DNA from: Sceloporus undulatus
Lineage: Eukaryota; Chordata; Lepidosauria; Squamata; Phrynosomatidae
Length of the DNA: 64,000 nt
Assembly: GCF_019175285.1 (NCBI RefSeq)
Contig: NC_056525.1
Coordinates: 123,228,358-123,292,357, forward strand
Direction: 5' to 3'
The notes beneath the pieces were generated by a model, which saw nothing but the letters and a program-made list of their open reading frames with translations, was not told the origin of the DNA and did not search any database. The position numbers and the translations under genes were made by a program. How positions within the stretch are numbered: position 1 is the stretch's first letter; each line of letters begins with the position of its first letter. Shown in pieces: positions 22,560 through 34,243 of this stretch.

Positions 22560-24411
22560 GCCGATGTTAGCATTAGAAGTGTGACCCTGTTGGTGTTCTT
22601 GGACATCGCAGTGGCATTCGATACCATTGACCATGGTATCCTTCTGGAATGCCTGAGGAAGTTAGGTATTGGGGGCACTGCACTCCAGTGGTTCCGTTCT
22701 TACTTCTTGGGCAGATTTCAGATGGTGATGCTGGGGAACAGTTGTTTTTGTAAAAGAAAACTGACATCTGGCGTCCCTCAGGGCGCCATTCTGTCCCCCA
22801 TGCTTTTTAACATTTACACGAGGCCACTGGGAGAGATCATCCGGAGACATGGGGCACGGTGATATCAATATGCCGATGACACCCAAATTCACTTCTCTAC
22901 ATCTCCGACTGCTGCAGTGACTAAGGATGGCATCTCTCCTCTGAATGGCTGCCTTGAGTCAGTAATGGGCTGGATGAGGGAAAACAAACTCAAGCTGAAT
23001 CCAGAGGAAACAGAGTCCTCGTGATAGGTGCCTCTGGTCCGGGGAAAGAGATTTCCTAACCCATCCTTGACGGGGTCACACTTTCCCTGAAGAATGAAGT
23101 TCACAGTTTGGGAAAACTCCTGGACTCATCTCTACAGTTGACATCTCAGGTGGAGGTGATAGCCAGAAGTGCATGGTGTCAGCATTGGCTGATATGCCAA
23201 CTGCGTCCCTACCTGGCTCAGGGGGGACCTTGAAACAGTAGTACATGCACTGGTAACCTCTCGTTTAGATTTCTGTAATGCGCTCTACATGGGGCTATCT
23301 TTGTACCAAGTTCAGAAGCTCCAGTTGATTCAGAATGCTGCAGCCAGACTGATCACCAAGACACCGAGATCAGAGCATATTACACTGGTGCTGAAATCTC
23401 TACATTGGCTGCCGATTAGCTTCCGGGTGCAATACAAAGTGTTGGTTATTACCTATAAAGCCCTACATGGTCTGGGCCCGAGTTACTTAAGGAAACACCT
23501 CTCCCTACATAATCCGCCCCACACTCTCAGGACATCTGGCACAAAAATATTAGAACACCCCAAAACCAGGTTGAAAACCATCTCTTGTAAAATGTTTTCT
23601 GCAATGGCCCCTAGACTTTGGAACAACGTAAAGGAAAAGAGCTCCATCTTATACCTTCTTTGGAAGCCTTCAAGAGGGCATTGAAGAAGGATCTCTTCCG
23701 GCGGGCCTATCCAACAGATCTCCTCTAATTTGATTTTGAACATCTGAATACGATGACTCGATTTTATAACTGTGAGCAATACTGTAACAATTCTTCCCTT
23801 TTTACTTCTGATTGATCTATTTTGTATTATCTATGGCCCATTACAATCGGGCCTGAAAATACAGACTGGGTCTGTATTAGGGTTAGAAAGGGGTGTCACT
23901 TCCGGACGCCCCTAACCCTAGTACGGACCCAGTCCGTACAAAATGGCAGCGGCCGTTCCACATGGCCGCTGCCATTACGACATCACGAGTGCGCAGCCTA
24001 GAGCGCCCTTTCCACGGTGCAAGAAGGAGCTCCGAAACGGAGCTCCTCCTGGGGTTTATGTCGCTGGGCGCAGCCTTTACATGGCTGTGCCCAGCGACGC
24101 AGAGGAGAAAGGGGCCAAGCGGCCCCTTTCTCCTCCCCGCCGTCGCCGGGTGTCCTTGGGGCTTGAAGCCCCAAGGACACCCCTTTCCAGGCTGCGGGGA
24201 AGTGGCCTTTTGCCGCTTCCCCGTGGCCTGAAAAGTGGCGGATCAGGGCCTCGGAGGCTGCCGGTCTGGCAGCTGAGGCCCCAATACAGCAGGGAAAGGG
24301 GCGGGTGCAGGCCGCCCAAACGGACGGTCTGTAACCCGCCTATATATTTATGATGTTTTTACTGCTGTAATCCTGCTTCGATCCGAAGGGAGAAGTGGGA
24401 GATAAAAATAA

Positions 24412-24464
<53 letters not shown>

Positions 24465-24466
24465 AT
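22560..24466 (+). mobile_element. L2-like LINE, reverse transcriptase 3' half, interrupted
   Basis: Translation shows the RT palm: LDIAVAFDTIDHGILLE, LTSGVPQGAILSPMLFNIYT, QYADDTQIHF, then LNPEETE. The L2-type C-terminal region follows: LDFCNALYMGL, LQLIQNAAARLITK, LHWLPISFRVQYKVL. A stop after the GVPQG segment, another near LNPEETE, and frame changes near 22,990-23,290 show it is dead. It is split at 23,835-24,340 by a DNA element, then ends in an ATT run (24,405-24,465). 5' truncated. Confidence 0.85.
23835..24340. mobile_element. Harbinger-like element inside the L2 LINE
   Basis: Starts GGCCCATTACA and ends TGTAACCCGCC (inverted), with TAT on each side (23,832-23,834 and 24,341-24,343). 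The LINE resumes exactly after it. The interior is GC-rich with several hairpins (for example AGCTCCGAAACGGAGCT at 24,029, and CCTTGGGGCTTGAAGCCCC at 24,152). No protein. Confidence 0.75.
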
Positions 24467-24712
24467 CTAGGAGGACTAATCTGGAAAGGCCTGCCAGAAA
24501 AGATCCGTCTTAATGGCCTTTTTAAAGGCTTCCAAGGTGGTAATATAACAGATCTCGTTCGGCAGGCCATTCCAGAGCTTAGGAGCGGCAGAAGAAAAGG
24601 TCCCCTGGGTGGCCGCAGACAATCTGGTTTTCTTAGATTGCAGCAGGTTCTTCCCAGAGGACCGAAGAGTGCATGGAGGAATGTGTGGAAGATGCAATTT
24701 AACCTTCCATAA
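24467..24712 (-). repeat. L2-like LINE 3' end, opposite strand
   Basis: The minus strand reads CTLRSSGKNLLQ, AAPKLWNGLPNEI and TLEAFKKAIKTDLFW, the C-terminus of L2-type RT. It meets the plus-strand L2 tail to tail at the ATT run. Confidence 0.75.
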
Positions 24713-24982
24713 TCACAATAAAATAGGCATACTCAGTCAAAACGTTTTAGATACTCTTACCAATTACAGAAGTTTCATTCCCTCTAATTTTAGTTATTAA
24801 AGCAAGAATGTGGCAACCCACAAGGATAGATATTCCACATTAGAACATCTGTCCTCAGTCTAATAGATCCTCTTTTCATTAAGATCAAGTGTAATTCATC
24901 TGATATGCAGTGTGTTACCTCCTCTGTATATAAAGAATATTTATTATTTGATCTCTTAGTGACTTTGAAACTTTTAAGTAAG

Positions 24983-25203
24983 GTCCAAAACACACTGCAG
25001 AAATAATCCAATTTGAGACCACTTTAACTGCCCTGGCTCAGTGCTAGGGAATCCTGAGAATTGTAGTTTATTGGGGGCACCAGAGCTCCCTAACAGAGAA
25101 GGCTAAATTCCTCATGAAACTACAGCTCCCAGTATTCCCTAGCATTGAGCCAGGGCAATTAAAGTGATCTCAGATTGGATTATTTATGCAATGTGTTTTG
25201 GAT
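24983..25203. mobile_element. Palindromic MITE, left border of the TOR1AIP2 exon duplication
   Basis: GGTCCAAAACACACTGCAG at the left, TTATGCAATGTGTTTTGGA at the right. First of three copies that bracket the two exon copies. Confidence 0.8.
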
Positions 25204-25258
25204 CTAAGTTGCAACTTCATATAACTTAATCATTGTTTTTATGTATTACCCCATTCAG

Positions 25259-25753
25259 ACTTCCCTGAAGAAAAGGAGTCCATGTCACAAAAGAAGATGG
25301 TTCTTCAGCCCTCAAACAGTGGAAATATTTTAACCAATACTCAGCAAAATGAAATGGAAAAAACAAAAGATTCCTTGTTGGAAAAGCACTTATATTCTGA
25401 TGGAATTCCACTGAAAACAGAAACTAGTGAGCTTCCAAGGAATTCCTCAGGGTCAGCAGTCTTTGCAGAAGGTAGTTCAGTAGACAATGAAGGTAGTTCA
25501 GTTGACAATGATGTGGTAGATTCATCAGAGGAAAGAACTGAATATTCAGCACAAGTCCCCCTCCAAGATTTTCCAGTGGAAGAGGAAAATAGTTCACCTG
25601 AAACAATCCTAGAAGAAAAAATTAGTTCACTGGATCAGCTGAACCAACACTCATTGGAACTTGCTGAAGAAACCAAAGATCTCTTGAACCAAGAAGTAGC
25701 AACATTAATTCAAAAGCCTGAAGACTCAGGGCGGAAGAGATCTTTGACAGAAG
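25259..25753 (+). CDS. TOR1AIP2: TOR1AIP2 (LULL1) acidic exon, copy A
   Basis: A 495-base exon with acceptor CCCCATTCAG and donor GAAG|GTAAGG, phase 1 at both ends. It encodes (D)FPEEKESMSQKKMVLQP and on to GRKRSLTE: an acidic, Ser- and Glu-rich, disordered cytosolic tail with a doubled GSSVDNE segment. The ATG at 25,282 is the best visible start. The frame is also open upstream of it within the exon, so an earlier exon may supply the start. LULL1 is a type II ER membrane protein that activates torsins; only its lumenal half is well conserved, so this exon is assigned by phase, spacing and the exon that follows. If translation starts here and all exons are used, the protein is about 619 residues. 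Confidence 0.75.
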
Positions 25754-25882
25754 GTAAGGCTGTAGCTTCCCTAGTGGTGAAATCCAATAATCTGCTTCAC
25801 ACTGGCTTTTTAAATAATTAAAGAAAATGTTTTTTTAAGCAGCATACAAGTAGGAAAGAGAACAGTCTGAAATTCTGCATAA

Positions 25883-26519
25883 GGTCCAAAACACACTGCA
25901 GAAATACTGTATATACTCCTCTATAAGTCTAAAAATGTATGCCTAAAAATTGACCCCAAATCCTAGGTTGACTTATTTACAGGTCAGTATAGTAATGTGA
26001 TAGCAGCTCTTTCAGATTTCCCCATGCAGTTTCTTTCTGTCTGGAGCCAAGCAGATTGAGTTCTTGGTGATTGATTACTGTTTGCTTAACAGTCACTCTC
26101 CCATCCGCACACTTTGCTGTATCAGGAGGGAAGGTTGAGACACTGAAGCCTCGTATTGATGCTGCTTCCCTCATGCTGCTCTTATACACATACTGAAGGA
26201 GCCTCCAAGTTTTACCTTCGACCTATTCACGGGCCATGTCAAAATCCATAATTTTGGCCCCAAAAATTGCCCTTGCCTTATACATGAAGTCAACTTATAG
26301 TTGAGCATATATGGTAATCCAGTTTGAGATGAGACCACTTTAACTGCCTTGGCTCAGTGCTAGGGAATCCTGGGAACTGTAGCTTATTGGGGCACCAGAG
26401 CTGTCTGACAAAGAAGGCTAAATGTTTCACAATACTGTAGCTCCCAGAATTCCCTATCATTGAGTCAGGGCAGTTAAAGCAGTCTCAAACTGGATTATTT
26501 ATGCAGTGTGTTTTGGATC
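25883..26519. mobile_element. Palindromic MITE with a mariner-like MITE inside
   Basis: Second border copy. The host MITE is opened at 25,905 by a 408-base element (25,907-26,314) with ends CTGTATATACTCCTC and GAGCATATATGG and arms CTATAAGTC / CAACTTATAG. TA flanks both ends, as for mariner insertion. The MITE resumes with AATCCAGTTTGAGA. A diverged relative of the inner element is at about 28,545-28,925. Confidence 0.8.
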
Positions 26520-26573
26520 TAAGTTGCAACTTCACATAACTTAATCATTGTTTTCATGTATTACCCCATTCAG

Positions 26574-27044
26574 ACTTCCCTGAAGAAAAGGAGTTCATGT
26601 CACAAAAGAAGATGGTTCTTCAGCCCTCAGACAGTGAAAGTATTTTAACCAATACTCAGCAAAATGAAATAGAAGAAACAAAAGATTCCTTGTTGGAAAA
26701 GCACTTAGATTCTGATGGAATTCCACTGAAAACAGAGACTAGTGAGCCTCCAGGGATTTCCTCGGGGTCAGCAGTCTCTGCAGAAGCTAGTTCAATAGAC
26801 AATGATGTGCTAGATTCCTCAAAAGGAAGAACTGAATATTTAGCACATGTTCCCCTCCAAGATTTTCCAGTGGAAGAGGAAAATAGTTCACCTGAAACAA
26901 TCCTAGAGGCAAAAATTGGTCCACTGGATCAGCAGAACCAACACTCATTGGAACTTGAAACGAAAGACGATTTCTTGAACCAGGAAATAGCAGCATTACT
27001 TCAAAAGCCTGGAGACTCAGGGAGGAAGAGATCTTTGATAGAAG
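26574..27044 (+). CDS. TOR1AIP2: TOR1AIP2 acidic exon, tandem copy B
   Basis: A 471-base near-copy of the preceding exon, same acceptor (CCCCATTCAG), same donor (GAAG|GTAAGG), same phase, open throughout. It encodes (D)FPEEKEFMSQKKMVLQP through GRKRSLIE. It differs by scattered substitutions and in-frame length changes (it lacks one GSSVDNE repeat). Joined to copy A it continues the frame through an Asp codon. Both copies are open and both have intact splice sites, so both may be used, or either could be skipped without changing frame. Confidence 0.75.
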
Positions 27045-27152
27045 GTAAGGCTGTAGCCTTTCTGGTGGTGAAATCCAACAGTCTTCTTCACACTGGAATA
27101 AATGTTTAAGCAGCATACAAATAGGAAAGAAGTCAGTCTGAAATTCTGCATC

Positions 27153-27371
27153 AAAGGTCCAAAACACACTGTGGAAATAATCCAGTTTGAGACCGCTTTA
27201 ACTGCCCTGGCTCAGTGCTGGGGAATCCTGGGAATTGTTTATTGTGGAACCAGAGCTCTCTGACAGAGAAGGCTAAATGTACAAAAGTTCATTTCCCAGA
27301 ATTCCCTAGCAGTGAGCCAGAGCAATTAAAGGAGTTTCAATCTAGATTATTTCTGCAATGTATTTTGGACC
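27153..27371. mobile_element. Palindromic MITE, right border of the exon duplication
   Basis: Third copy: GGTCCAAAACACACTGTGG at the left, CTGCAATGTATTTTGGACC at the right. About 110 bases of intron after each exon copy are also duplicated up to the MITE. Confidence 0.8.
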
Positions 27372-27784
27372 AAAAAGCACCACCCAGGGCCATTCAGACA
27401 AAAGTATGCTGGAACCAAGTATGCAAAATAGCTATACTGTGATCTTTTAAAAATGTTGCTGTGATGCTGAAAGAATAATTTTTGACTGTTTTCATTAAAT
27501 GGAGGAGGAGACTGAGGTGCATGCAAGATCTAAACATATAATAAAAGTCTTTTGGTAACTCTTTTTAAACACCAGTGATTTTCCCCATGCATTTTACAAA
27601 ACCTAGTCTGTTAAAAATATGAAAAAGTTATCATTTTTTGGTTTGTCTCTTACAGTGTCCTCTAACAGTCACTTTTGCACAAATCGTACTGCTCAAGTTG
27701 CATAACCACCTGTTTGTTTTCTAGAATGCATTTTAGGTAAAAAGCTCTTCTCATTAAACTGAAGTGACCTTTTTTTAAAAAAAG

Positions 27785-27907
27785 ATACAGGAAATACAGT
27801 TTGCAAATCAAAAACTGAAGTGGCAAGCCAGTGCCTTACACAAGAAGTAAGCAAACAGAACACAGTGGAACCAATAGAGAATTGCTATCCACCACCTCCT
27901 CTTCGAG
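27785..27907 (+). CDS. TOR1AIP2: TOR1AIP2 short exon
   Basis: A 123-base exon, acceptor TTTTTTTAAAAAAAG and donor CGAG|GTAATG, phase 1 both sides. It encodes DTGNTVCKSKTEVASQCLTQ then EVSKQNTVEPIENCYPPPPLR. It links the acidic region to the membrane exon; the proline cluster precedes the span. The open frame, splice sites and phase support it. The acceptor tract is purine-rich close to the AG, so it may be weak. Confidence 0.65.
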
Positions 27908-29873
27908 GTAATGACAAGAATACTTTGCTCTTTGTATAGCTGTAAGCAACAATTAAGAATTTGTTTTTAAAAGTTCCACATTTTTGCACAAGGATACAAG
28001 TAACTTGAGCCCTTCTTGTATTTGAAATGTTATTAATTACATTTTTAGTATATTTAATTGTTTAATTGTTTATTTCTACAGTAATTTAAGAGTTTATTGT
28101 GTGTTGGAGTTAAATCTGGAATGTAATAACAGATTTGAGGGACGAAAGGGATGAACCAGTGTTTCACTCTGTTAGCTTTTGGAAGACACCTCCCAGAATC
28201 CTCTAGGCAGCACAGCCAGTGACCACAGTGAATAGGGAATTCTGGGGTATGTAGTCTAAAAGATAACTTTCTGAAACTTTGTCCTCTCTACATACTTTCT
28301 TCCATCTCTTTCATGTGCCACTCTATGTTTGGGGTGCCTTACCACCTATGCCTATATCCAGAGAGACACATGCCTGCAAAAGATGTAAATGTGGATTCCT
28401 AAATATGGTCTGTTTGAACTTCATTGTTCCCCCATAACAACCAGTAAAACATTCAAGACAAACAAAGTGAGGCTGAAGTGAAATATTAGTTTAAATGTTG
28501 TTGAAATTGGCAGCTACTTGTGAAACTATCATATATCTTAAATAAATACATAACTCATGTATAGGTCTAGAAATCTGAGTCAAAAAAAATTGATACAAAA
28601 ACTACATTATCCACAGGTCAGTGTAAGTACTGTGTTGTACTTTAACTCTTATTTAAAAAGGAATCATTCCCTGGTGAAAGGCAAGAGCATAATCTCTCCT
28701 GGAAACAATAACAACCTCCCCCCTCCAGCCTTTAGGTTGAGCACAAAGAGTTATGCCTGCTGGAATTGTGTAAATTCTTTGGCGTTGTTTTCCATTGCTT
28801 CATCCTTTAGATATTTTGCTATATGCCCCCAACTAATCCATGGGTCATATCAAAATTCATAATTTTGGCCCCAAAACCTGCCCCTCACTCATACATGAGG
28901 TCAATTTATAGTTGACTATAAGCAGTAGAACCTTCTTCTGTAACATCTAGCATTACAGAAGAAGGTTCTGAGAAGGAGTGGGAAGATGATAATGATGATG
29001 ATGATGATGATGATGATAGGGATTAGCCACAGGATTCAGGCCTGTATCTCCATGTGTTGGATTTTAAATTTAATTTGAGCTTTGGCAAAGAATAGCACTG
29101 AATACTGTACATTTGTTAATACAATAGGAATCTTTAGGGAAATTATTTTTAATGAACCTTTCCAGTAAGCAAAACTGAGAAATCAGTGACTTTCCATGTA
29201 CCTCTGTCTGTTTAAAAATCCAGGAAAGAAACTCAGACCAAGGGTTTGGAAAACATTTTATTGTGATTGCCTCTTGCAATTTTCAAAGAATGCAACCTTT
29301 TCAAAAATGAATACTTATTTAGTTAAAGTAAAAATTAAGTCTGATTTAGGAACTTTACATGGAATGGTAGTATACATTATAGGAATATATGTATGACAAA
29401 ACTCAATGATTCCTTCCAATAGGGGAAATCAGTTTAGGAGGGGATGATTAAGAAAAGAGAAGTAGTTGGTGGAGGAGGCCTCAGATTCATATTTACCTTA
29501 GGAACTCAGTAAGGGAAAGAGGGAGAAAATATAACCTTCCAGATGTTATTCAGCTGTAACTGCCAGCTATAATCAGCATAGCCATGAGTGAAGGATGATT
29601 GGGAATTGCAGTCCAATAACATCCAGCCTGGCATGGTCACCATCTGCACTGTGAGGCAAAAGTGGTTGGCATAACTGGGATTTAGCACACACATTTTAAT
29701 AGCAGTAGATCAGGCGCCTGGCTGGGATTAAACAGTCTAGGATGAAACAGATCCATTCTATTAATAGAACGTTCTCATAGTCCAATTGCCATGTGGACTT
29801 TTTAACAAGTTGTGTTTCTTTCTGAATCATGTTCTTTTTACTCCACTCCACATTCCCCACTCCTGGTGACCAG
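27908..29873. other. TOR1AIP2 intron
   Basis: Holds a mariner-MITE relative at about 28,545-28,925 (ATACATGAGGTCAATTTATAG), a hairpin with AGAAGGTTC arms at 28,930-28,970 and an ATG/GAT trinucleotide run at 28,988-29,020. A decayed MITE fragment lies at about 28,150-28,260. No further exon recognised. Confidence 0.45.
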
Positions 29874-30667
29874 GCTTTACCTTTCGTGGAATTCTTCTGG
29901 GAGTTCTGGTGCCTTTGGTCGCGATTTTCATCAGCAGCAGTGGCTACTACACTTCCCGCCTCCCCGTTGTGCCAAAAAATCCAGTTGTAGAGGCCTTCCT
30001 ATCAAGATTTGACCCACTGAAAGACAGCTTTCCAGATCAGAGCCCTGACCTGTGGTTACGTGTGCAGAAGGTCCTGCAGAAACACCTCAATGCTTCCCAC
30101 CACACTCAGCCCGCTATCGTAATCTTTACTGCAGCCCAGGAAGGAGAAATAACCTTGAAGTGCCTGAGCACTCAGATCGCTGATGCCTACTCATCATCCC
30201 TCAAGGGCAGCACTGTCCAGGTTGATGGAGCTTCTAAAGCCACACTAAGCAGTGACAGTGCCAAATTGGCCATTGATGAGGAGCTGAGCTTGGGCTTCCA
30301 CAGTGGAGGGAAGGCAGCAGTGGTGCATCAGTTTGAGTCGCTACCCGCAGGTTCCACCTTAATCTTTTATAAGTTCTGTGACCATGAAACTGCAGCTTTC
30401 AAAGATGTGGCACTGATTTTGACTGTTTTGCTGGAAGATGAGAAACTGGAGCCTAATGTTGGGCTGCAAATGGTAGAGGAAACTGTGCGGGACTTTCTTT
30501 GGGCCAAGTTCACGAACTCAGACATGCCCAGTTCCTATAATCACATGGACACAGACAAATTGAGTGGGTTGTGGAGTCGTATATCCCACTTAGTCTTGCC
30601 TGTCCATCCAGTACAAACTATAGAAGACAGGGGTTGTTCTTTGCAAACCAGATCAAGAGGTGACTGA
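29874..30667 (+). CDS. TOR1AIP2: TOR1AIP2 terminal exon: membrane span and torsin-activator domain
   Basis: Terminal exon, acceptor GGTGACCAG, phase 1, 264 residues to TGA. It begins GFTFRG, then one hydrophobic span ([15 protein letters not shown]), then the lumenal domain: [112 protein letters not shown]. These are the hallmark segments of the LAP1/LULL1 lumenal domain, an AAA+-like fold that lacks nucleotide binding and stimulates torsin ATPase by an arginine finger. The Arg of LWSRISHL (codon 30,578-30,580) corresponds to LAP1 R563 and is retained. Cysteines at LKCLS, KFCDH and RGCSL are present. The domain looks complete and intact. It could in principle be another TOR1AIP paralogue, but its position opposite TOR1AIP1 favours TOR1AIP2. 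Confidence 0.93.
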
Positions 30668-31530
30668 AATAACTTCAGGGAAAGCACAAAAGCTCTGAAT
30701 GATTTGCACCAGTTTTATGAACTTTTCTGAGGCTATAAGCCTGAGAACAGAGATGATTTTTAAAGATCAGTTACACATTTGGATGTCACTTTTGATATCT
30801 GGCAGTACGTTAGAGGGAAAATGAGCGATATAGTAATTTAGTTGTCTTTGCAACTGGTTGGCATGCATTGACATGCAGTCTAAGGGGATGGTTTTAAAAT
30901 TAGTTAGTAAATGAGAGCACATTCTGCCCCTTGAATATTTTTGCCACTAGAAGAAGATGACCAAGAAACAGAGATACAGAAAATAGTATTTCACAGAATC
31001 AGCCCTTCTTAAGTTATTTTAAAAGTGACTGTTTCTCAAAGTTCTCTTTCATGTAGAATGAAGTGGGCACCTGTGGCCCTCCAGGTGATTTTCAACTGCA
31101 GATCCCATAATGCCCTAACATTGGCTTTAGTGGCTAGGGTTGATGACAGTTGTAGGCCAAAATGACAACTGGAGAACAATAATCCAATGTAGAGGAAATT
31201 CTTGTGTCTAAAATAGCTGCTCATTCTGTGGTTCTTCACTGAAATTTGGGGACTTTTACATTGTGCGCACACACACACACACAAAACAGTCTCACATATG
31301 TGACCTTTACTAGGAGCAACCAAAATGGTATAAAAGCATGCAAGCTTTTGTGTTTGTGTGCAGTTTGTACTGTTTGCCAAGAAACAATCAATTTGCAGGA
31401 GAAGTCTTCGGTCAGTCATGCAGACAATACATCTTGATCTGTTCCCAATATTTATTCCTAGTTACTGCAAGACCAGCATAGGCTGAGCTCAGGGTATGTG
31501 GGATATCTCATGTATTAAATAAACAAAAAC
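30668..31530 (+). other. Probable TOR1AIP2 3' UTR with AATAAA
   Basis: Non-coding DNA after the stop. The first good AATAAA is at 31,518-31,523, so the transcript may end near 31,540. A CA microsatellite lies at 31,265-31,283. Transcript evidence would be needed to fix the end. Confidence 0.4.
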
Positions 31531-34060
31531 ACTTAAACTCATGAAGAGTTACTCTTGGGAGTAACTTAGCAATTTGCACAGCTCTTTTTTGCTTTGGAGG
31601 TAGGAAACTGGCCTACCATTTGCTTGCTTGGTGAGATAGGTTTAGACAGCTAAAAGAGTATTAATGTGTTTGCAAGGAAGGATAATGGTAAGGAACATTT
31701 TTCCCCAATTTAAATTGGAAATGTATAGGAGTGTTATGTGCCTGACCTTTATTGCAGTGTGCAGGTATAGAAGGCATATGTGGAGCATATTGTAGATCCC
31801 AGCATACAGACAGATATGCACCTATAAATCTAGGTGTGGTTCCAGCATGTCAAAATAAGTAAATTCTAAGTGGAAATAATATAATATTAAATGAGAAGTG
31901 AAGGCAGTCTGAATGTGGCATTTAAATGCAAAAGGGAAATAGGAATTTGAGAGGTGTGAGGAGAGGAGATGGGATACAGTTATAAAAACTACTAGGAAAA
32001 GAGGGTCTCTCAGGTCAAATCTGCCTTAAAATAGAGCATAACAAAAGAAATGTCTCCTTTTAAATTCTTTTAGATACTTGCAGGTTGATTTTCATTAGAA
32101 TCTCACATCTGTATTTAATACGGATGTCAAACAGCACATGCAAAGATTGGAAAAAGTTTTATTTAAAAATATTATGTCCTTTTTGTTGTTTAGTGCAAAA
32201 AACAACATTTTGCCAAAAGTTTTAAAAGTGGAAAGAATCATGTATTGTCTGACCATTTTTGTTTGATTGGGTATCTCAAGCACGGAGTTTGAGAAAGTTT
32301 GTGTGTACCTGTATTCTTTGCATCTCTAGTATTTACTTGGAAGATGCCAGCATATTCTACACTGGCAACTATCATTTTACATTGCCATAGTTCCATAATA
32401 TTTCATTGTATGCATTACTGTTGTTTCACTACTGCATTCCCTTTATGTACAGTGCAATGCTGTGTGTGCCTACTCAGAGGTAAGCTGTCAACATTGGACT
32501 GGCCTTATGTGCTGTACCTCTAACAACAGTTTAATCAGCAGCAGTAAAGAGGTGATGATAATTCATGTACACTTTTATGTATAGTAGTAAAAACAAAAAA
32601 CAAAATCATCGTTTGGTTCCTGCATATTAGTGGCAGAAAAGATCCATTTGCAGCACTGCTAATGACTAATTAATCAAGTACAAAATTACAAGCCTAATTT
32701 TTAATAACACTAAATAAAGCTAAGCAAGTAAAAAATAAAAATAAAGCATTTGAAAACATGTTCTTGCTTTTTCTGTAAAATAAAATCCAGTGTGAAATAG
32801 CTCATATGAGTTAGGTGAGCAGATATAACCAGCATGTCATCTGTTACATAAATAACTGTATAGAAAAGGTTTTGCTCACATTTGCATGTGCAATTATACC
32901 TATGAAAAGTTTCAGTTCTGTAGAGCCCCAAAATGTGGCCATTTTGGTCAATGGAGGGAGTACTGTTTTAAGACTTACTTTAAATCTTGTAGTTTTAAAC
33001 TTACACTATTCAAACCTCCTTATTAAAGGGAACTCTTCCTCTATTACATTTCCTTCTGAGGAACCAATTGGCACAGGATGATAAACTGCAAGTTGGGGAT
33101 AGCAATTTCTTGGAATTATTGTGCAAAAACCTCCACAACAAAAACTAGTGTGCCTAGCGTTTCCCCCCCCCCCCAAACGGACCCAAAAGCCCATGGTCCC
33201 CTGGCTTCATGTCATCCTGTTTGGACAACACAGGCCAAAACTCTAGACAGGATCAGGCCAGATCCTGGCAGGCCAGAGACAGATCTGGTGGATCCTGGAG
33301 TAAACAGGCCTTTTCACAGGTCAATTTGACCTTGAGTTGTCTGTGGAGTTTTCCTGGAAACTGCAGCAAACCATGGCTGTTTAAACACTCCCTCTGTGTT
33401 CCTTACCTTTCCATGCCATTGTTCCTACTGGGAAAAGCCCTGTTGTTGCATCTGATGTGGAAACGGGGTGCTTGGCCAGACTCAGCGATGGGGAGCTTCT
33501 CAATAGAAGTGATGGACAGAATGCACATGTATCAATAGTAGGTCCCTAGGGCTGCTTACAAAGATCTTTCCCCACCTTTTGTGTGTGTGGATATTAAAAG
33601 TGTGATCCCTCCCCTGCAATACGGAGGTCCCTTCACCTCAGAACTCCACCAGCTCTCTCCTATTGCATTCTGTCGCTTATGGAGACCAAGCCTGAGAATA
33701 GTTTTCAGAGGCACTTACCCACCATAGATCCTTAGGATCTTCTCATGCGAGAGGGGGCTATGGGAGGGTAGGCGGCTGCATTAACTCCTCCTGAAGAACT
33801 TGGAGGGTGACAAGCTCTCTACTGCACTTCCACATGCACACACAAAACTTATTTTGCCTTTTTCAGAAGGCTGCAAGATACCTGCAAACCACACTGCCCA
33901 CTTCTGATAACCCTCCAAGGAACTCCAGGATAAGTTGTCAAGCCCACACCAAACATTTATTCCCCTCCCCTCTTTCATGATTAGAATTGCTTCTTTATTC
34001 CTAATATGTTACAGGAAAACAAGCAAAGAAAACGGCTTGCCTGATCTAGTTAAATGAAAG
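31531..34060. other. Intergenic DNA, no gene recognised
   Basis: AT-rich to 33 kb, then mixed. No exon with family resemblance and no intact repeat. A C run lies at 33,162-33,174. Confidence 0.4.
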
Positions 34061-34064
34061 GGAC

Positions 34065-34243
34065 CTTTCATACTTCACAATTGTAGTGCTATGATTCCAC
34101 TTGAATTGAGATGGCTCCATTGTGTAGAATCCTGGGGTTTGTAGTTGGGTGAGGCACTATAGCTGTCTGGCTCAAAATTGTAAAAACTCCTAAAAATGAA
34201 AAACCTAGGATTCTATAAAATGGAATATGTAGTATGAAAGGCC
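34065..34243. mobile_element. Palindromic MITE, diverged
   Basis: CCTTTCATACTTCACAATTG at the left and GAATATGTAGTATGAAAGG at the right, with AATCCTGGGGTTTGTAGT inside; related to the main palindromic MITE. Confidence 0.5.
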
